Shown here: in pieces, positions 1 to 6,885 of the stretch
How the letters are laid out: every line of letters starts with the position of its first letter
Numbering within the stretch: position 1 is the stretch's first letter
Source: Bacteroidota bacterium
GTDB taxonomy: Bacteria; Spirochaetota; Spirochaetia; JABMQR01
DNA: 19,102 bases
NCBI GenBank assembly: GCA_013202335.1
Contig: JABMQR010000154.1
Location: 1 to 19,102 of the forward strand
Reading direction: 5' to 3'
Position numbers and translations under genes: made by a program
The notes under the pieces: model-generated
Seen by the model: the letters and a program-made list of their open reading frames with translations, nothing else
Told to the model about the DNA's origin: nothing
Databases searched by the model: none

Positions 1-55
1 CTTTTCCTTTTCCAAATATAATTTTCGTCGGGTTTCTGAAAATAAAATCGTCCAT
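1..55 (-). CDS. Iron-containing alcohol dehydrogenase, N-terminal fragment (cut by window edge)
   Basis: Eighteen codons are visible, reading MDDFIFRNPTKIIFGKGK before the window ends. The pattern aromatic-x-NPTKIIFGKG is the standard N-terminus of group III iron-dependent alcohol dehydrogenases (the BDH/YqhD-type enzymes), where it forms the first strand and loop of the NAD(P) domain. These enzymes reduce aldehydes with NADH or NADPH in the cytoplasm. The ATG at 55-53 has an AGGAGA ribosome binding site at 61-66. It lies 23 bp downstream of the flavodoxin-fold oxidoreductase on the same strand, so the two are probably co-transcribed. Family assignment rests only on the N-terminus; the metal ligands and substrate domain lie outside the window. 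Confidence 0.8.
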   Translation of the reverse strand, partial: MDDFIFRNPTKIIFGKGK

Positions 56-78
56 AAAAATCTCCTGATTTTGCCGTA

Positions 79-669
79 TTAACCAATATATGATTTTAGT
101 ACTGTTTCCACATCGTTAAGCCAGATTTTTCGCTGGTCAGCGCTGCTGGTCAATACTATAGTAAAATGCCGTCTGGTAAATTTTTCGACACCGCAGAAAC
201 CAAACACACAGTTTTTCCATAAAGTCTCCAGAGGATCCATAAAACAGGAGATTTCACGTTCGGTATCAGTATCACCGGTAGTAAAAACAACTCCGAACTT
301 TCCGGTCAGCAATCCGATAACTTCACCTACTTCACCAGGTTTCCCTTCGCAAAGATATGCAGTACCCGGTCTTATAATCCGGTCAATCCATCCTTTGAGA
401 ATTGCCGGCGGCTGTCCCCACCAATTTGGGTGGATTATTACAACACCGTCCGCAGCGGATAACTCTTCACAATGTTTTGCAATTAGCGGGTCAAGTTCAG
501 CGTCTTTTGCAATCTCTTCCAATTCAAGTATCGGCGGGAATTTTTCCCGGTATAAATCATGAAAACAGACCTCATGTCCCTGACCAGTAAGATAGGAGAC
601 TGCTCTCTCTGCAATGGCATAATTAAAACTCAATGTGGAAGGGGTTGCCGAAATAACCAATACTTTCAT
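79..669 (-). CDS. Flavodoxin-fold NAD(P)H dehydrogenase (quinone/nitro-reductase type)
   Basis: A 196-residue cytoplasmic flavoprotein of the NAD(P)H quinone oxidoreductase family (KefF/MdaB/DT-diaphorase relatives). The first strand and phosphate loop read MKVLVISATPSTLSFNYAIA, and the family hallmark HPNWWGQPPAILKGWIDRI is at residues 80-98, followed by RPGTAY. These build the FMN/FAD site and the two-electron acceptor pocket. Length is typical. The ATG start has a TAGGAG site at the usual spacing. It is first in a probable two-gene operon with the iron alcohol dehydrogenase, which suggests detoxification of quinones or reactive carbonyls, an inference from context. The family is broad (quinones, nitroaromatics, azo dyes) and no substrate can be named. 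Confidence 0.88.
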   Translation of the reverse strand: MKVLVISATPSTLSFNYAIAERAVSYLTGQGHEVCFHDLYREKFPPILELEEIAKDAELDPLIAKHCEELSAADGVVIIHPNWWGQPPAILKGWIDRIIRPGTAYLCEGKPGEVGEVIGLLTGKFGVVFTTGDTDTEREISCFMDPLETLWKNCVFGFCGVEKFTRRHFTIVLTSSADQRKIWLNDVETVLKSYIG

Positions 670-834
670 AGAAACTCCTACACTTAATATCTAACGAATT
701 CATTCTTTAAAAAAGATACTATTTGCAGATATAAATAGCAAGAATTGTTGTAGGTATTAATTGCTGCTTTGGTTAATTCTGTTTTTTCATCACTTCAAAC
801 CCGATTTATTCTATCATTTCGCGAATTATCTCTG

Positions 835-859
835 GAAAAATAATGGATTCAGAAAATCC
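835..859 (-). terminator. Weak candidate terminator after the MFS gene
   Basis: Five base-pair stem (GGATT at 845-849 with AATCC at 855-859, loop CAGAA). On the minus strand it is followed by a T-rich run (ATTATTTTT). It sits just after the MFS stop codon. The stem is short, so this is a tentative call. Confidence 0.3.
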
Positions 860-864
860 TGCTC

Positions 865-2028
865 TCAATCCTTAATCATTCTTGAAACAGCTAACAAACC
901 AATAAGACAGAAACATGATATAATGCCGAACATGACATTTATCCCAAAATAATCAGCCAGAACACCGCCAATCCAGGGACCAATAAAGATCCCAAGCGAA
1001 TAGAGAGACTGATGAAAACCCAGAGCGGTAGAGCGTTGACTGATATCAACTTTCAATATACTCAACCCAATAAAGGTGGACTGAAGAATTCCGAATCCCA
1101 ATCCGCTGATAATACCTATTATAAAGAGCCAAAAGGTCGATGGGGCTACTACAGCCAGAGCATTCCCCAGAGAAAAGATTAGGGCTGCTAAAAAAACTCT
1201 CTTTCTTATGGTCACCTTTGTGCCCAGGCGTGAATTTATATAGTTACTCAATGTGAAGGCTGCTAAATGAAGACTCGTAATCAAGCCTATCTCAACATCC
1301 CCTGCCCCTAACATCTCAGCTTTCACCGGCAAAAAGCTTAATGTAATAGCCCAGAGCCCCACCATAGCTACCCCATGGCCAATAGTTGATATGATTATTT
1401 CCTGTTGTTTGAAAAGTTTTGACATATCGGAAAATGAAAACTTCTTTGGTTTGTTTTTTCCAATTTTTATAGTTAGAATCAATATGACTGCTACCGTTGA
1501 TGCGAAAGCGGCTGCAAGAAAAACTGTTGAGTCACCTCCCCATTCATTGAGAAAGCCGGTCATAAAAGTTGATAGGGCTTTACCTAAACCATTTGCTATA
1601 GTTATTAATGCTGTGGCTGAGACTATTTTTTTCACCGGAAAAAGCCGGGTAAAAACCGACACGATCAACACCCAGGTAGCAGCTCCAAGTCCGGTAAGTG
1701 CACGGCCGGTCATAAGAACACCTAACGAATCCCCATACCCCAAAATTAATGATCCGGCTCCCATGAACAGAAAGCCGAAAATGATAAATATCTTTATATT
1801 CCCGGTAATATCTGAAAAAAGACCTATAGGGATTCGGAAAACCAGTTGAACCAATCCATACATCGCCAGAACCAAACCTACAGAGGTGAGGCTTCCCATC
1901 TTATCATTGAGAAGTGTCGGCAAAGTTGGCAAATAGATGAAAAGGGAGAACCAGAGAAGTACGGAGACAATAAAAAGAAGAATTATCTGTGTTCTGTTTG
2001 AAGTTGCTGTGTTCGGTCTGACAATCAC
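865..2028 (-). CDS. MFS transporter (12-TM drug/sugar-type permease)
   Basis: A 387-residue integral membrane protein with roughly twelve hydrophobic segments and a polar central loop near residues 190-210 (KIGKNKPKKFSFSDMSKLFKQ). The motif-A loop between TM2 and TM3 reads GLFSDITGNIK (residues 69-79), the G-x-x-x-D-x-x-G signature of the major facilitator superfamily. TM4 carries GRALTGLGAA, as in proton-coupled exporters and sugar carriers. The start is GTG at 2028 with a TAAGGAG site six bases upstream. It is monocistronic: the next minus-strand gene starts nearly 200 bp later. Substrate and direction of transport are unknown. Upstream, an imperfect inverted repeat (2075-2083 with 2097-2108) next to a TATAAT-like box could be a control site. 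Confidence 0.85.
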   Translation of the reverse strand: MIVRPNTATSNRTQIILLFIVSVLLWFSLFIYLPTLPTLLNDKMGSLTSVGLVLAMYGLVQLVFRIPIGLFSDITGNIKIFIIFGFLFMGAGSLILGYGDSLGVLMTGRALTGLGAATWVLIVSVFTRLFPVKKIVSATALITIANGLGKALSTFMTGFLNEWGGDSTVFLAAAFASTVAVILILTIKIGKNKPKKFSFSDMSKLFKQQEIIISTIGHGVAMVGLWAITLSFLPVKAEMLGAGDVEIGLITSLHLAAFTLSNYINSRLGTKVTIRKRVFLAALIFSLGNALAVVAPSTFWLFIIGIISGLGFGILQSTFIGLSILKVDISQRSTALGFHQSLYSLGIFIGPWIGGVLADYFGINVMFGIISCFCLIGLLAVSRMIKD

Positions 2029-2211
2029 TTTTTCTCCTTAATTATACTTTATAAAATTGAATTTTCATTATATTCTGAATATTGGTAAAACTGTTGAATA
2101 TTATTCAGGTATATACAACATACAGGAAAGAAAAGCTTTCTAAAAAAATTCTTCAACAGGGGAAAATATACAGGGAAAATTTTATTTATGATAGCGGAGA
2201 CAATTTCACAA

Positions 2212-2239
2212 ATCAAAAAACCAAATCTTCGATTTGGTT
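2212..2239 (-). terminator. Orphan minus-strand terminator-like hairpin
   Basis: The arms are AACCAAATC (2219-2227) and GATTTGGTT (2231-2239) with loop TTC: a perfect nine-pair stem. On the minus strand it runs directly into TTTTTTGATT, so it resembles a Rho-independent terminator. No minus-strand gene ends here; the only gene to the right is fhs, on the plus strand. It may end an unannotated small transcript or simply be one more member of the local hairpin cluster. Confidence 0.45.
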
Positions 2240-2355
2240 CATTTTTAAGAAATTTGTCTGGATTCATGATACATGAATTTGAAGTTTTTTGATGAATGCT
2301 TTATCTTATTGTATGTAAAGTAATTACAAACCATCAAAAACTTCTGACTAATTGA

Positions 2356-2421
2356 AGTTTGCAAAGTAAACTAAGTATGCATAGCATACTTTTTAAGAAT
2401 AAGATGCAAAGCATCTTATTC
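2356..2421. repeat. Tandem of three TGC-NNN-GCA hairpins
   Basis: Three nearly abutting stem-loops with three-base loops. H1: AGTTTGC (2356-2362), loop AAA, GTAAACT (2366-2372), seven pairs with one G-T. H2: AAGTATGC (2373-2380), loop ATA, GCATACTT (2384-2391), eight perfect pairs. H3: GAATAAGATGC (2397-2407), loop AAA, GCATCTTATTC (2411-2421), eleven perfect pairs. All share TGC-loop-GCA at the tip (GTA in H1), while arm sequences differ yet stay complementary. H3 recurs, differing only in its loop, at 5116-5140. Confidence 0.85.
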
Positions 2422-2428
2422 CAAGGTT

Positions 2429-2477
2429 GATCTTTTAAAATTCCTGATTTTGAAAGATCCTCAGTGTATTGATCTTT
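2429..2477 (+). promoter_or_regulatory. Switch-like pair of competing hairpins before fhs
   Basis: GATCTTTTAAAAT (2429-2441) pairs with ATTTTGAAAGATC (2447-2459) across a five-base loop: 13 pairs with one G-T. A second GATCTTT (2471-2477) can pair with the same AAAGATC (2453-2459), giving a mutually exclusive seven-pair stem. This geometry resembles an attenuator, but the region lies about 185 bases before the fhs start and no U-tract follows the second stem, so function is uncertain. Confidence 0.4.
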
Positions 2478-2578
2478 CCCGTTGGAATTTTAATTGGTAT
2501 ATTTTTATCTATATATGATGTATAGCTCAATTACAGACTACTATATTTATATAATTATCAATATTATTTAATTTTTCT

Positions 2579-2598
2579 ACACATATCTCAATATGTGT
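2579..2598. repeat. Inverted repeat in the fhs upstream region
   Basis: ACACATAT (2579-2586) and ATATGTGT (2591-2598) form a perfect eight-base inverted repeat around CTCA, about 63 bp before the fhs start codon. It could be an operator or a leader hairpin. It does not match a regulator consensus I can name with confidence. Confidence 0.5.
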
Positions 2599-2661
2599 GA
2601 TATTATGAAACAAAACGCAACATATTAAGAATGAAGAAATCAGCTTTAGGGAGGATTATAG

Positions 2662-4437
2662 ATGGCACAGAACAGAAATCTTGACCCGACAAAAATGAAA
2701 GATTGGGAAATTGCTCAGGCGTGTGAAGCTGATATGAAAACCATTACTCAGCTCGCAGATGATCTTGGTATAGAAACTAAAGAAATTTTTCCTTATGGAC
2801 ACTACACGGGAAAAATTGATTACATGAAGGTTCTTGAACGACTTAAAGATGCACCAAATGGAAAATATATTGAAGTTACTGCTATAACACCAACACCACT
2901 GGGAGAGGGTAAGTCAACCACAACTATGGGTCTGGTGCAGGGTCTTGGACATCTTGGAGAAAAAGTGACTGGAGCTATAAGACAACCTTCCGGCGGTCCT
3001 ACCTTTAATATTAAAGGCTCTGCAGCGGGAGGCGGTCTGGCTCAGTGTATTCCCTTAACAGATTTCAGTCTGGGTCTTACGGGTGATATTGATGCAATAA
3101 CCAATGCACACAATCTGGCTATGGTTGCTCTTACCAGCAGAATTCAACATGAATTCAACTATTCAGATGCCTTTCTGGCAAAGAAAAACCTTACCAGACT
3201 TGATATCGATCCCAATAATATAGCCATTGGGTGGGCAATAGATTTTAGTGCTCAAGCCCTCAGAGATATAATAATTGGTATCGGTAGTAAAATGGACGGC
3301 TTTATGATGAAAAGCGGATTCCAGATAACGGTATCATCTGAAATAATGGCTATATTGGCAGTAGCGACAGATCTTGCTGATATGAGAAATAGAATCGACA
3401 AAATGATTGTCGCCTACAGCAAAAAGAAAAAGCCGATAACTGCCGGAGATCTGGAAGTAGCAGGTGCAATGACCGCTATTATGGCAAAAGCAATCAATCC
3501 AAATCTTGTTCAGACAATAGAGGGTCAGCCGGTGCTTGTTCACGCCGGACCCTTCGCAAATATCGCTATTGGACAGTCCTCGATAATTGCAGATAAAGTA
3601 GGTTTGAAACTTGCCGATTACCATGTTACAGAAAGCGGATTCGGTGCTGATATTGGATTTGAGAAATTTTGGAACTTAAAATGTCGGTACAGTGGATTGG
3701 TTCCTGATTGTTCAGTTATTGTAGCAACGGTCCGTGCCCTCAAAATGCATGGCGGCGGCCCGACAGTGAAACCGGGAAAGAAACTGGATTCGGTATACAC
3801 CAGCTCAAACCCGGAACTTGTGGAAAAAGGTCTTGATAACCTCATGGCCCATATTGAAACAGTTAAGAAAAGCGGTGTTTCGCCGGTTGTTTGCATAAAC
3901 CATTTCTATACCGATTCCGATGAAGAGGTTGCAGTAATAAAAAAAGCCGTAGAAGCATCCGGCACCCGTGTTGCAGTCAGCAAACATTGGGAATTTGGTG
4001 GGGCTGGAGCCGTTGAGCTTGCCGAAGCTGTTCGCGATGCCTGTCGTGAAAAGACAGATTTCAAGTTTCTCTATGATAACGAGACACCCATCCGGGAACG
4101 TATCGAGAGAATTGCAACTGAAGTTTACGGAGCTGACGGGGTCTCCTATTCTCCTGAAGCAGAGGCAAAGATGCAGCGTTTGGAAAGTGATCCTGATTCT
4201 ATGGAATTGGGTACCTGTATGGTTAAGACCCAGCTCAGCCTGTCTCATGATCCAACTGTTAAAGGACGGCCAAAAGGCTGGACTCTCCCAATCAGTGATA
4301 TTCTTGAGTATAAAGGCGCCGGATTTCTTGTTCCTGTAGCAGGTGATATAAAACTTATGCCGGGAACTGCCTCTAATCCTGCTTTTAGAAATATTGATGT
4401 AAATGTGGAGACAGGAAAAGTAACGGGCCTGTTTTAA
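2662..4437 (+). CDS. fhs: Formate-tetrahydrofolate ligase
   Basis: Cytoplasmic one-carbon enzyme making 10-formyl-THF from formate, THF and ATP; it feeds purine and formyl-Met synthesis and, in acetogens, the methyl branch of the Wood-Ljungdahl pathway. The protein has 591 residues, about 35 more than the common 556-residue form. The extra length includes an extended N-terminus ([13 protein letters not shown]) and a lineage-specific segment in the C-terminal half. The ATP-binding P-loop is [12 protein letters not shown] (residues 76-87). Other family landmarks are [33 protein letters not shown], and the C-terminal [17 protein letters not shown]. The ATG has a strong AGGGAGGA site. It is monocistronic, with a terminator 24 bp after the stop. 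No folD, other folate genes or acetyl-CoA synthase are in the window, so acetogenesis is not shown. Confidence 0.96.
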   Translation: MAQNRNLDPTKMKDWEIAQACEADMKTITQLADDLGIETKEIFPYGHYTGKIDYMKVLERLKDAPNGKYIEVTAITPTPLGEGKSTTTMGLVQGLGHLGEKVTGAIRQPSGGPTFNIKGSAAGGGLAQCIPLTDFSLGLTGDIDAITNAHNLAMVALTSRIQHEFNYSDAFLAKKNLTRLDIDPNNIAIGWAIDFSAQALRDIIIGIGSKMDGFMMKSGFQITVSSEIMAILAVATDLADMRNRIDKMIVAYSKKKKPITAGDLEVAGAMTAIMAKAINPNLVQTIEGQPVLVHAGPFANIAIGQSSIIADKVGLKLADYHVTESGFGADIGFEKFWNLKCRYSGLVPDCSVIVATVRALKMHGGGPTVKPGKKLDSVYTSSNPELVEKGLDNLMAHIETVKKSGVSPVVCINHFYTDSDEEVAVIKKAVEASGTRVAVSKHWEFGGAGAVELAEAVRDACREKTDFKFLYDNETPIRERIERIATEVYGADGVSYSPEAEAKMQRLESDPDSMELGTCMVKTQLSLSHDPTVKGRPKGWTLPISDILEYKGAGFLVPVAGDIKLMPGTASNPAFRNIDVNVETGKVTGLF

Positions 4438-4460
4438 GAATTTCTCTATGCAGGCATAAC

Positions 4461-4498
4461 AAAGCAGTCCCTGTTGTTCCGGGGCTGCTTTATTTTTT
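4461..4498 (+). terminator. Rho-independent terminator of fhs
   Basis: AAAGCAGTCCC (4461-4471) pairs with GGGGCTGCTTT (4481-4491) over eleven positions with one G-T, followed by the T-rich run TATTTTTTAT. The stop codon of the converging DHFR-fold gene (4490-4492) lies inside the 3' arm and T-tract, so the two genes end tail to tail with overlapping 3' regions. Confidence 0.88.
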
Positions 4499-5044
4499 AT
4501 CCTTATCTACTTCATAGGTCAGCTGAACAAAACCAAAATCATAGGTTTTGGCTGCAATAGTTGTAAGGGATATATCTTTCTCCAGCTTTCCAAACAAAGG
4601 GATTCCACTACCGAGAATTACCGGGATAATGGTAATTGTGAGATCATCGATAAGCCCCTCAGCAAGAAATCGCTGAATGGTGACTCCACCATCAATATAG
4701 AGTCGTTTTGCCCCCTCTTTTGATAAGCGCTCACACAACTCTTTGGGAAATTCTGATGAATGTGTTACTTTTGGGGCCAATTCCGCCGGAATTTCTACAG
4801 TGTTTCTGCTTAAAACGATTACACACTTATTCCCGTAGCCCCAGGTATCAAACTGCAGCACTTTTTCGTAGGTTTTTCTCCCCATAATCAAAACATCGAC
4901 AGACTCAAAGAAAGCTTGAAAACCACAATCTTCACCCTCTGGAACTGTAGCATTTGCGGCATCCAGCCAATCCAGCTCTCCGCCGGTTCGTGCAATGAAG
5001 CCGTCCAAGCTCGTCGAAATAAATACTGATACTCTATGATTCAT
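4490..5044 (-). CDS. DHFR/RibD C-terminal-fold reductase (YyaP/YwjB-like)
   Basis: A 184-residue cytoplasmic protein of the RibD C-terminal/dihydrofolate reductase superfamily. The N-terminus VSVFISTSLDGFIARTGGELDW carries the S-L-D-G-F-I-A signature. IMGRKTYE (about residues 53-60) is the NADPH diphosphate-binding loop, and DGGVTIQRFLAEGLIDDLTI plus PVILGSGIPLF form the C-terminal core of stand-alone members such as YyaP and YwjB. These are NADPH reductases of uncertain substrate; true folate reductase activity should not be assumed despite the nearby fhs. The ATG has an AGGAGG site. It begins 36 bp after the T-tract of the upstream operon's terminator, so it either has its own promoter in that gap or depends on read-through. 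Confidence 0.85.
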   Translation of the reverse strand: MNHRVSVFISTSLDGFIARTGGELDWLDAANATVPEGEDCGFQAFFESVDVLIMGRKTYEKVLQFDTWGYGNKCVIVLSRNTVEIPAELAPKVTHSSEFPKELCERLSKEGAKRLYIDGGVTIQRFLAEGLIDDLTITIIPVILGSGIPLFGKLEKDISLTTIAAKTYDFGFVQLTYEVDKDKK

Positions 5045-5079
5045 CGGTGGCCTCCTGTATATCTGCAGGCACTCGTGTT

Positions 5080-5111
5080 AAAAAAAGCAGCCCTTGATAA
5101 ACAGGAGCTGC
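5080..5111 (-). terminator. Terminator of the transaldolase-ALDH-carboxyltransferase operon
   Basis: On the minus strand GCAGCTC (5111-5105) pairs with GGGCTGC (5093-5087), seven pairs with one G-T, followed at once by seven Ts (5086-5080). It lies 90 bp after the carboxyltransferase stop and 36 bp before the DHFR-fold start codon. Confidence 0.75.
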
Positions 5112-5115
5112 CCTG

Positions 5116-5164
5116 GAATAAGATGCAGAGCATCTTATTCTTTGAAGAATGCAATGCATTCTTC
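5116..5164. repeat. Second copy of the TGC-NNN-GCA hairpin repeat
   Basis: Two stem-loops three bases apart. The first has arms GAATAAGATGC (5116-5126) and GCATCTTATTC (5130-5140), loop AGA, with the same eleven-pair stem as the hairpin at 2397-2421. The second has arms GAAGAATGC (5144-5152) and GCATTCTTC (5156-5164), loop AAT, nine perfect pairs. They lie in the 3' untranslated part of the carboxyltransferase transcript, just before its terminator, where they could protect the 3' end like REP elements. Confidence 0.85.
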
Positions 5165-5200
5165 GGTTGTTAAACAAAAATTTAGAAATAACATCACTTC

Positions 5201-6763
5201 CTAGAGTGGAATATTACCGTGTTTCTTATACGGTAAAGTTTCCTGCTTATTAACCAAAGTCTCAAAACTTCGAATTATGATCTTTCGGGTCTCAGCAGGA
5301 TCTATTACCGCATCAATATAGCCTTTTTCTGCTGCTCTATACGGATGAGAAAACTCTTTCTGGTATTCCACCTCTTTTTCCTGCATAAATTTATCAACAT
5401 CCTTAGCCTTTGAGGACTCTCTTCTGAAGACAATTTCCGCAGCGCCCTTGGCTCCCATAACCGCAATTTCTGCTTCCGGCCATGCATAGACATAATCTGC
5501 TCGAAGATGCCTGCTGTTCATTACAATATAAGCACCGCCATAGGCTTTTCTCATAATAATTGTAACTTTTGGTACCGTTGCTTCTGCATATGCATAAAGA
5601 AGCTTTGCTCCATGCCTGATTATTCCATTATGCTCCTGTTGAGTGCCCGGCATAAATCCCGGTACGTCTTCAAGAGTCAGCAAAGGAATATTAAAAGAAT
5701 CGCACATTCGAACAAACCTTCCGGCTTTTACCGAGGAGTCAATATCAAGCACACCCGCCATATACATAGGTTGGTTCGCTATTACCCCAACTGAAAAACC
5801 ATTCATTCGACAAAATCCGGTAACTATGCTTTTCCCAAAATCTTTTGCTGTCTCAAAAAAAATTCCATCATCAACAATTGATTTAATTACATTCTTCACA
5901 TCATACGGTTTTTTCACTGAATCAGGCATAATGGTCTGCAGTTCAGGACACAAACGGTCAGATATATCTGAAGACTTATAATATGGCGGAAGCGATCTAT
6001 TATTCTGCGGCATATAAGAGAGCAGCGTACGAATAGTCTGAAGCGCTTCTTCTTCATCCTCTGCTACAAAATGGGAAACACCGCTTTTCTCTGTATGAAC
6101 GGCTGCCCCGCCAAGCGTATCTACCGAAACATCCTCATGAATTATCTCTTTTACCACTTTCGGGCCAGTAATAAACATATAACTGTTTTTTCTGGTCATT
6201 ATTATAAAATCCTGAATGGCAGGAGAATATACTGCTCCACCGGCACAAGGTCCCAGTATTGCCGTTATCTGAGGAATTACCCCGGATGCCATAACATTTC
6301 GGTAAAAAATCTCACCATATCCTGCAAGAGCATCAATCCCTTCCTGAATTCTCGCTCCACCGGAATCATTCAGTCCAATTACCGGAACACCTGCTTTAAC
6401 GGCCATATCCATAACTTTACAGATTTTTTCAGCATGAGTCTTGGAAAGAGATCCTCCGACAACGGTAAAATCCTGTGCATAGACAAATAGTGTTCTTCCA
6501 TCAATTTTTGCACTTCCTGTTACGACTCCATCACCCGGGTACTTATCTTTATCCATCCCGAAGTCATTACAGTTGTGCATTTTGAACATATCAAATTCCT
6601 GAAAAGAGTTTGCATCAACCAATTTCTCTATTCGTTCACGTGCGGTATATTTACCCTTTTTATGTTGTGCTTCAATTCGCTTTTCCCCACCCCCACGTAG
6701 GGCCTGCTGCTGCTTTTTTAACAAGTCCTGCTCTGCAGTTAAGCCATCTTCTTTTTTTAACAC
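5201..6763 (-). CDS. Biotin-dependent acyl-CoA carboxyltransferase (PccB/MmdA type)
   Basis: A 520-residue complete carboxyltransferase with two crotonase-like halves. It moves CO2 between biotin and an acyl-CoA, as in propionyl-CoA carboxylase beta, methylmalonyl-CoA decarboxylase alpha and the transcarboxylase 12S subunit. The N-half oxyanion loop is GPCAGGAVYSPA (G175-G176), with DSGGARIQEG before it; the C-half loop is RKAYGGAYIVM (G409-G410). The C-terminus KKHGNIPL is the family's normal end. Residue 413, after GGAY, is Ile; in actinobacterial enzymes this position helps separate acetyl/propionyl carriers (Ile) from strict propionyl enzymes (Asp), from memory. No biotin carboxylase, biotin carrier or membrane decarboxylase subunit is nearby, so partners must lie elsewhere. 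The GTG start has a GGGAG site. It is third in the minus-strand operon, 122 bp after the ALDH. Confidence 0.9.
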   Translation of the reverse strand: MLKKEDGLTAEQDLLKKQQQALRGGGEKRIEAQHKKGKYTARERIEKLVDANSFQEFDMFKMHNCNDFGMDKDKYPGDGVVTGSAKIDGRTLFVYAQDFTVVGGSLSKTHAEKICKVMDMAVKAGVPVIGLNDSGGARIQEGIDALAGYGEIFYRNVMASGVIPQITAILGPCAGGAVYSPAIQDFIIMTRKNSYMFITGPKVVKEIIHEDVSVDTLGGAAVHTEKSGVSHFVAEDEEEALQTIRTLLSYMPQNNRSLPPYYKSSDISDRLCPELQTIMPDSVKKPYDVKNVIKSIVDDGIFFETAKDFGKSIVTGFCRMNGFSVGVIANQPMYMAGVLDIDSSVKAGRFVRMCDSFNIPLLTLEDVPGFMPGTQQEHNGIIRHGAKLLYAYAEATVPKVTIIMRKAYGGAYIVMNSRHLRADYVYAWPEAEIAVMGAKGAAEIVFRRESSKAKDVDKFMQEKEVEYQKEFSHPYRAAEKGYIDAVIDPAETRKIIIRSFETLVNKQETLPYKKHGNIPL

Positions 6764-6803
6764 TCTTTACTCTCCCTCAAAAGTTTGCTATGAAAATTTT
6801 ATA

Positions 6804-6825
6804 AGTCAATTTTAAAAAATTGACT
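6804..6825. repeat. Inverted repeat between ALDH and carboxyltransferase genes
   Basis: AGTCAATTTT (6804-6813) and AAAATTGACT (6816-6825) form a perfect ten-base inverted repeat with a two-base centre, in the 122-bp gap. It could be an operator for an internal promoter or an RNA processing or attenuation hairpin. It is AT-rich, so some chance contribution is possible. Confidence 0.5.
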
Positions 6826-6885
6826 CATTATCTGCCGCATGGTACCATAAGGAAGATAAATTTTTCAAGCTGTGCTGAGGAGGCT

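Larger units (their letters stand above)
2029..2661. other. Long gene-free interval with clustered hairpins
   Basis: This 633-bp AT-rich spacer between the divergent MFS and fhs genes has no convincing open reading frame. From left to right it holds: an imperfect inverted repeat CTGAATATT / AATATTATTCAG (2075-2108); three ACAGG(G)-AAA motifs (2122, 2157 and 2171); stem-loops at 2219-2239 and 2261-2279; a 13-14 bp long-range stem (2281-2294 with 2332-2344); three abutting hairpins (2356-2421); a 13-bp hairpin (2429-2459); and an 8-bp inverted repeat (2579-2598). fhs promoters probably lie in the 2460-2560 part, but several equally good -10 boxes make a choice unsafe. I see no match to the ZTP riboswitch often found before fhs. 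Confidence 0.7.

Noticed and set aside
1391..1849. 152-codon plus-strand frame opposite the MFS transporter
   Set aside because: Shadow of the MFS coding sequence; no ribosome binding site and no family resemblance.
2049..2267. 72-codon minus-strand reading frame upstream of the MFS gene
   Set aside because: It lacks a ribosome binding site, runs through the hairpin at 2219-2239, has a low-complexity AT-driven composition rich in F/N/I, and resembles no family.
2462..2661. ZTP (pfl) or THF riboswitch before fhs
   Set aside because: The region is AT-rich and lacks the conserved G/C-rich cores of both classes.
3805..4248. 147-codon minus-strand frame inside fhs
   Set aside because: Antisense to a strongly conserved enzyme, without start signals or recognisable motifs.
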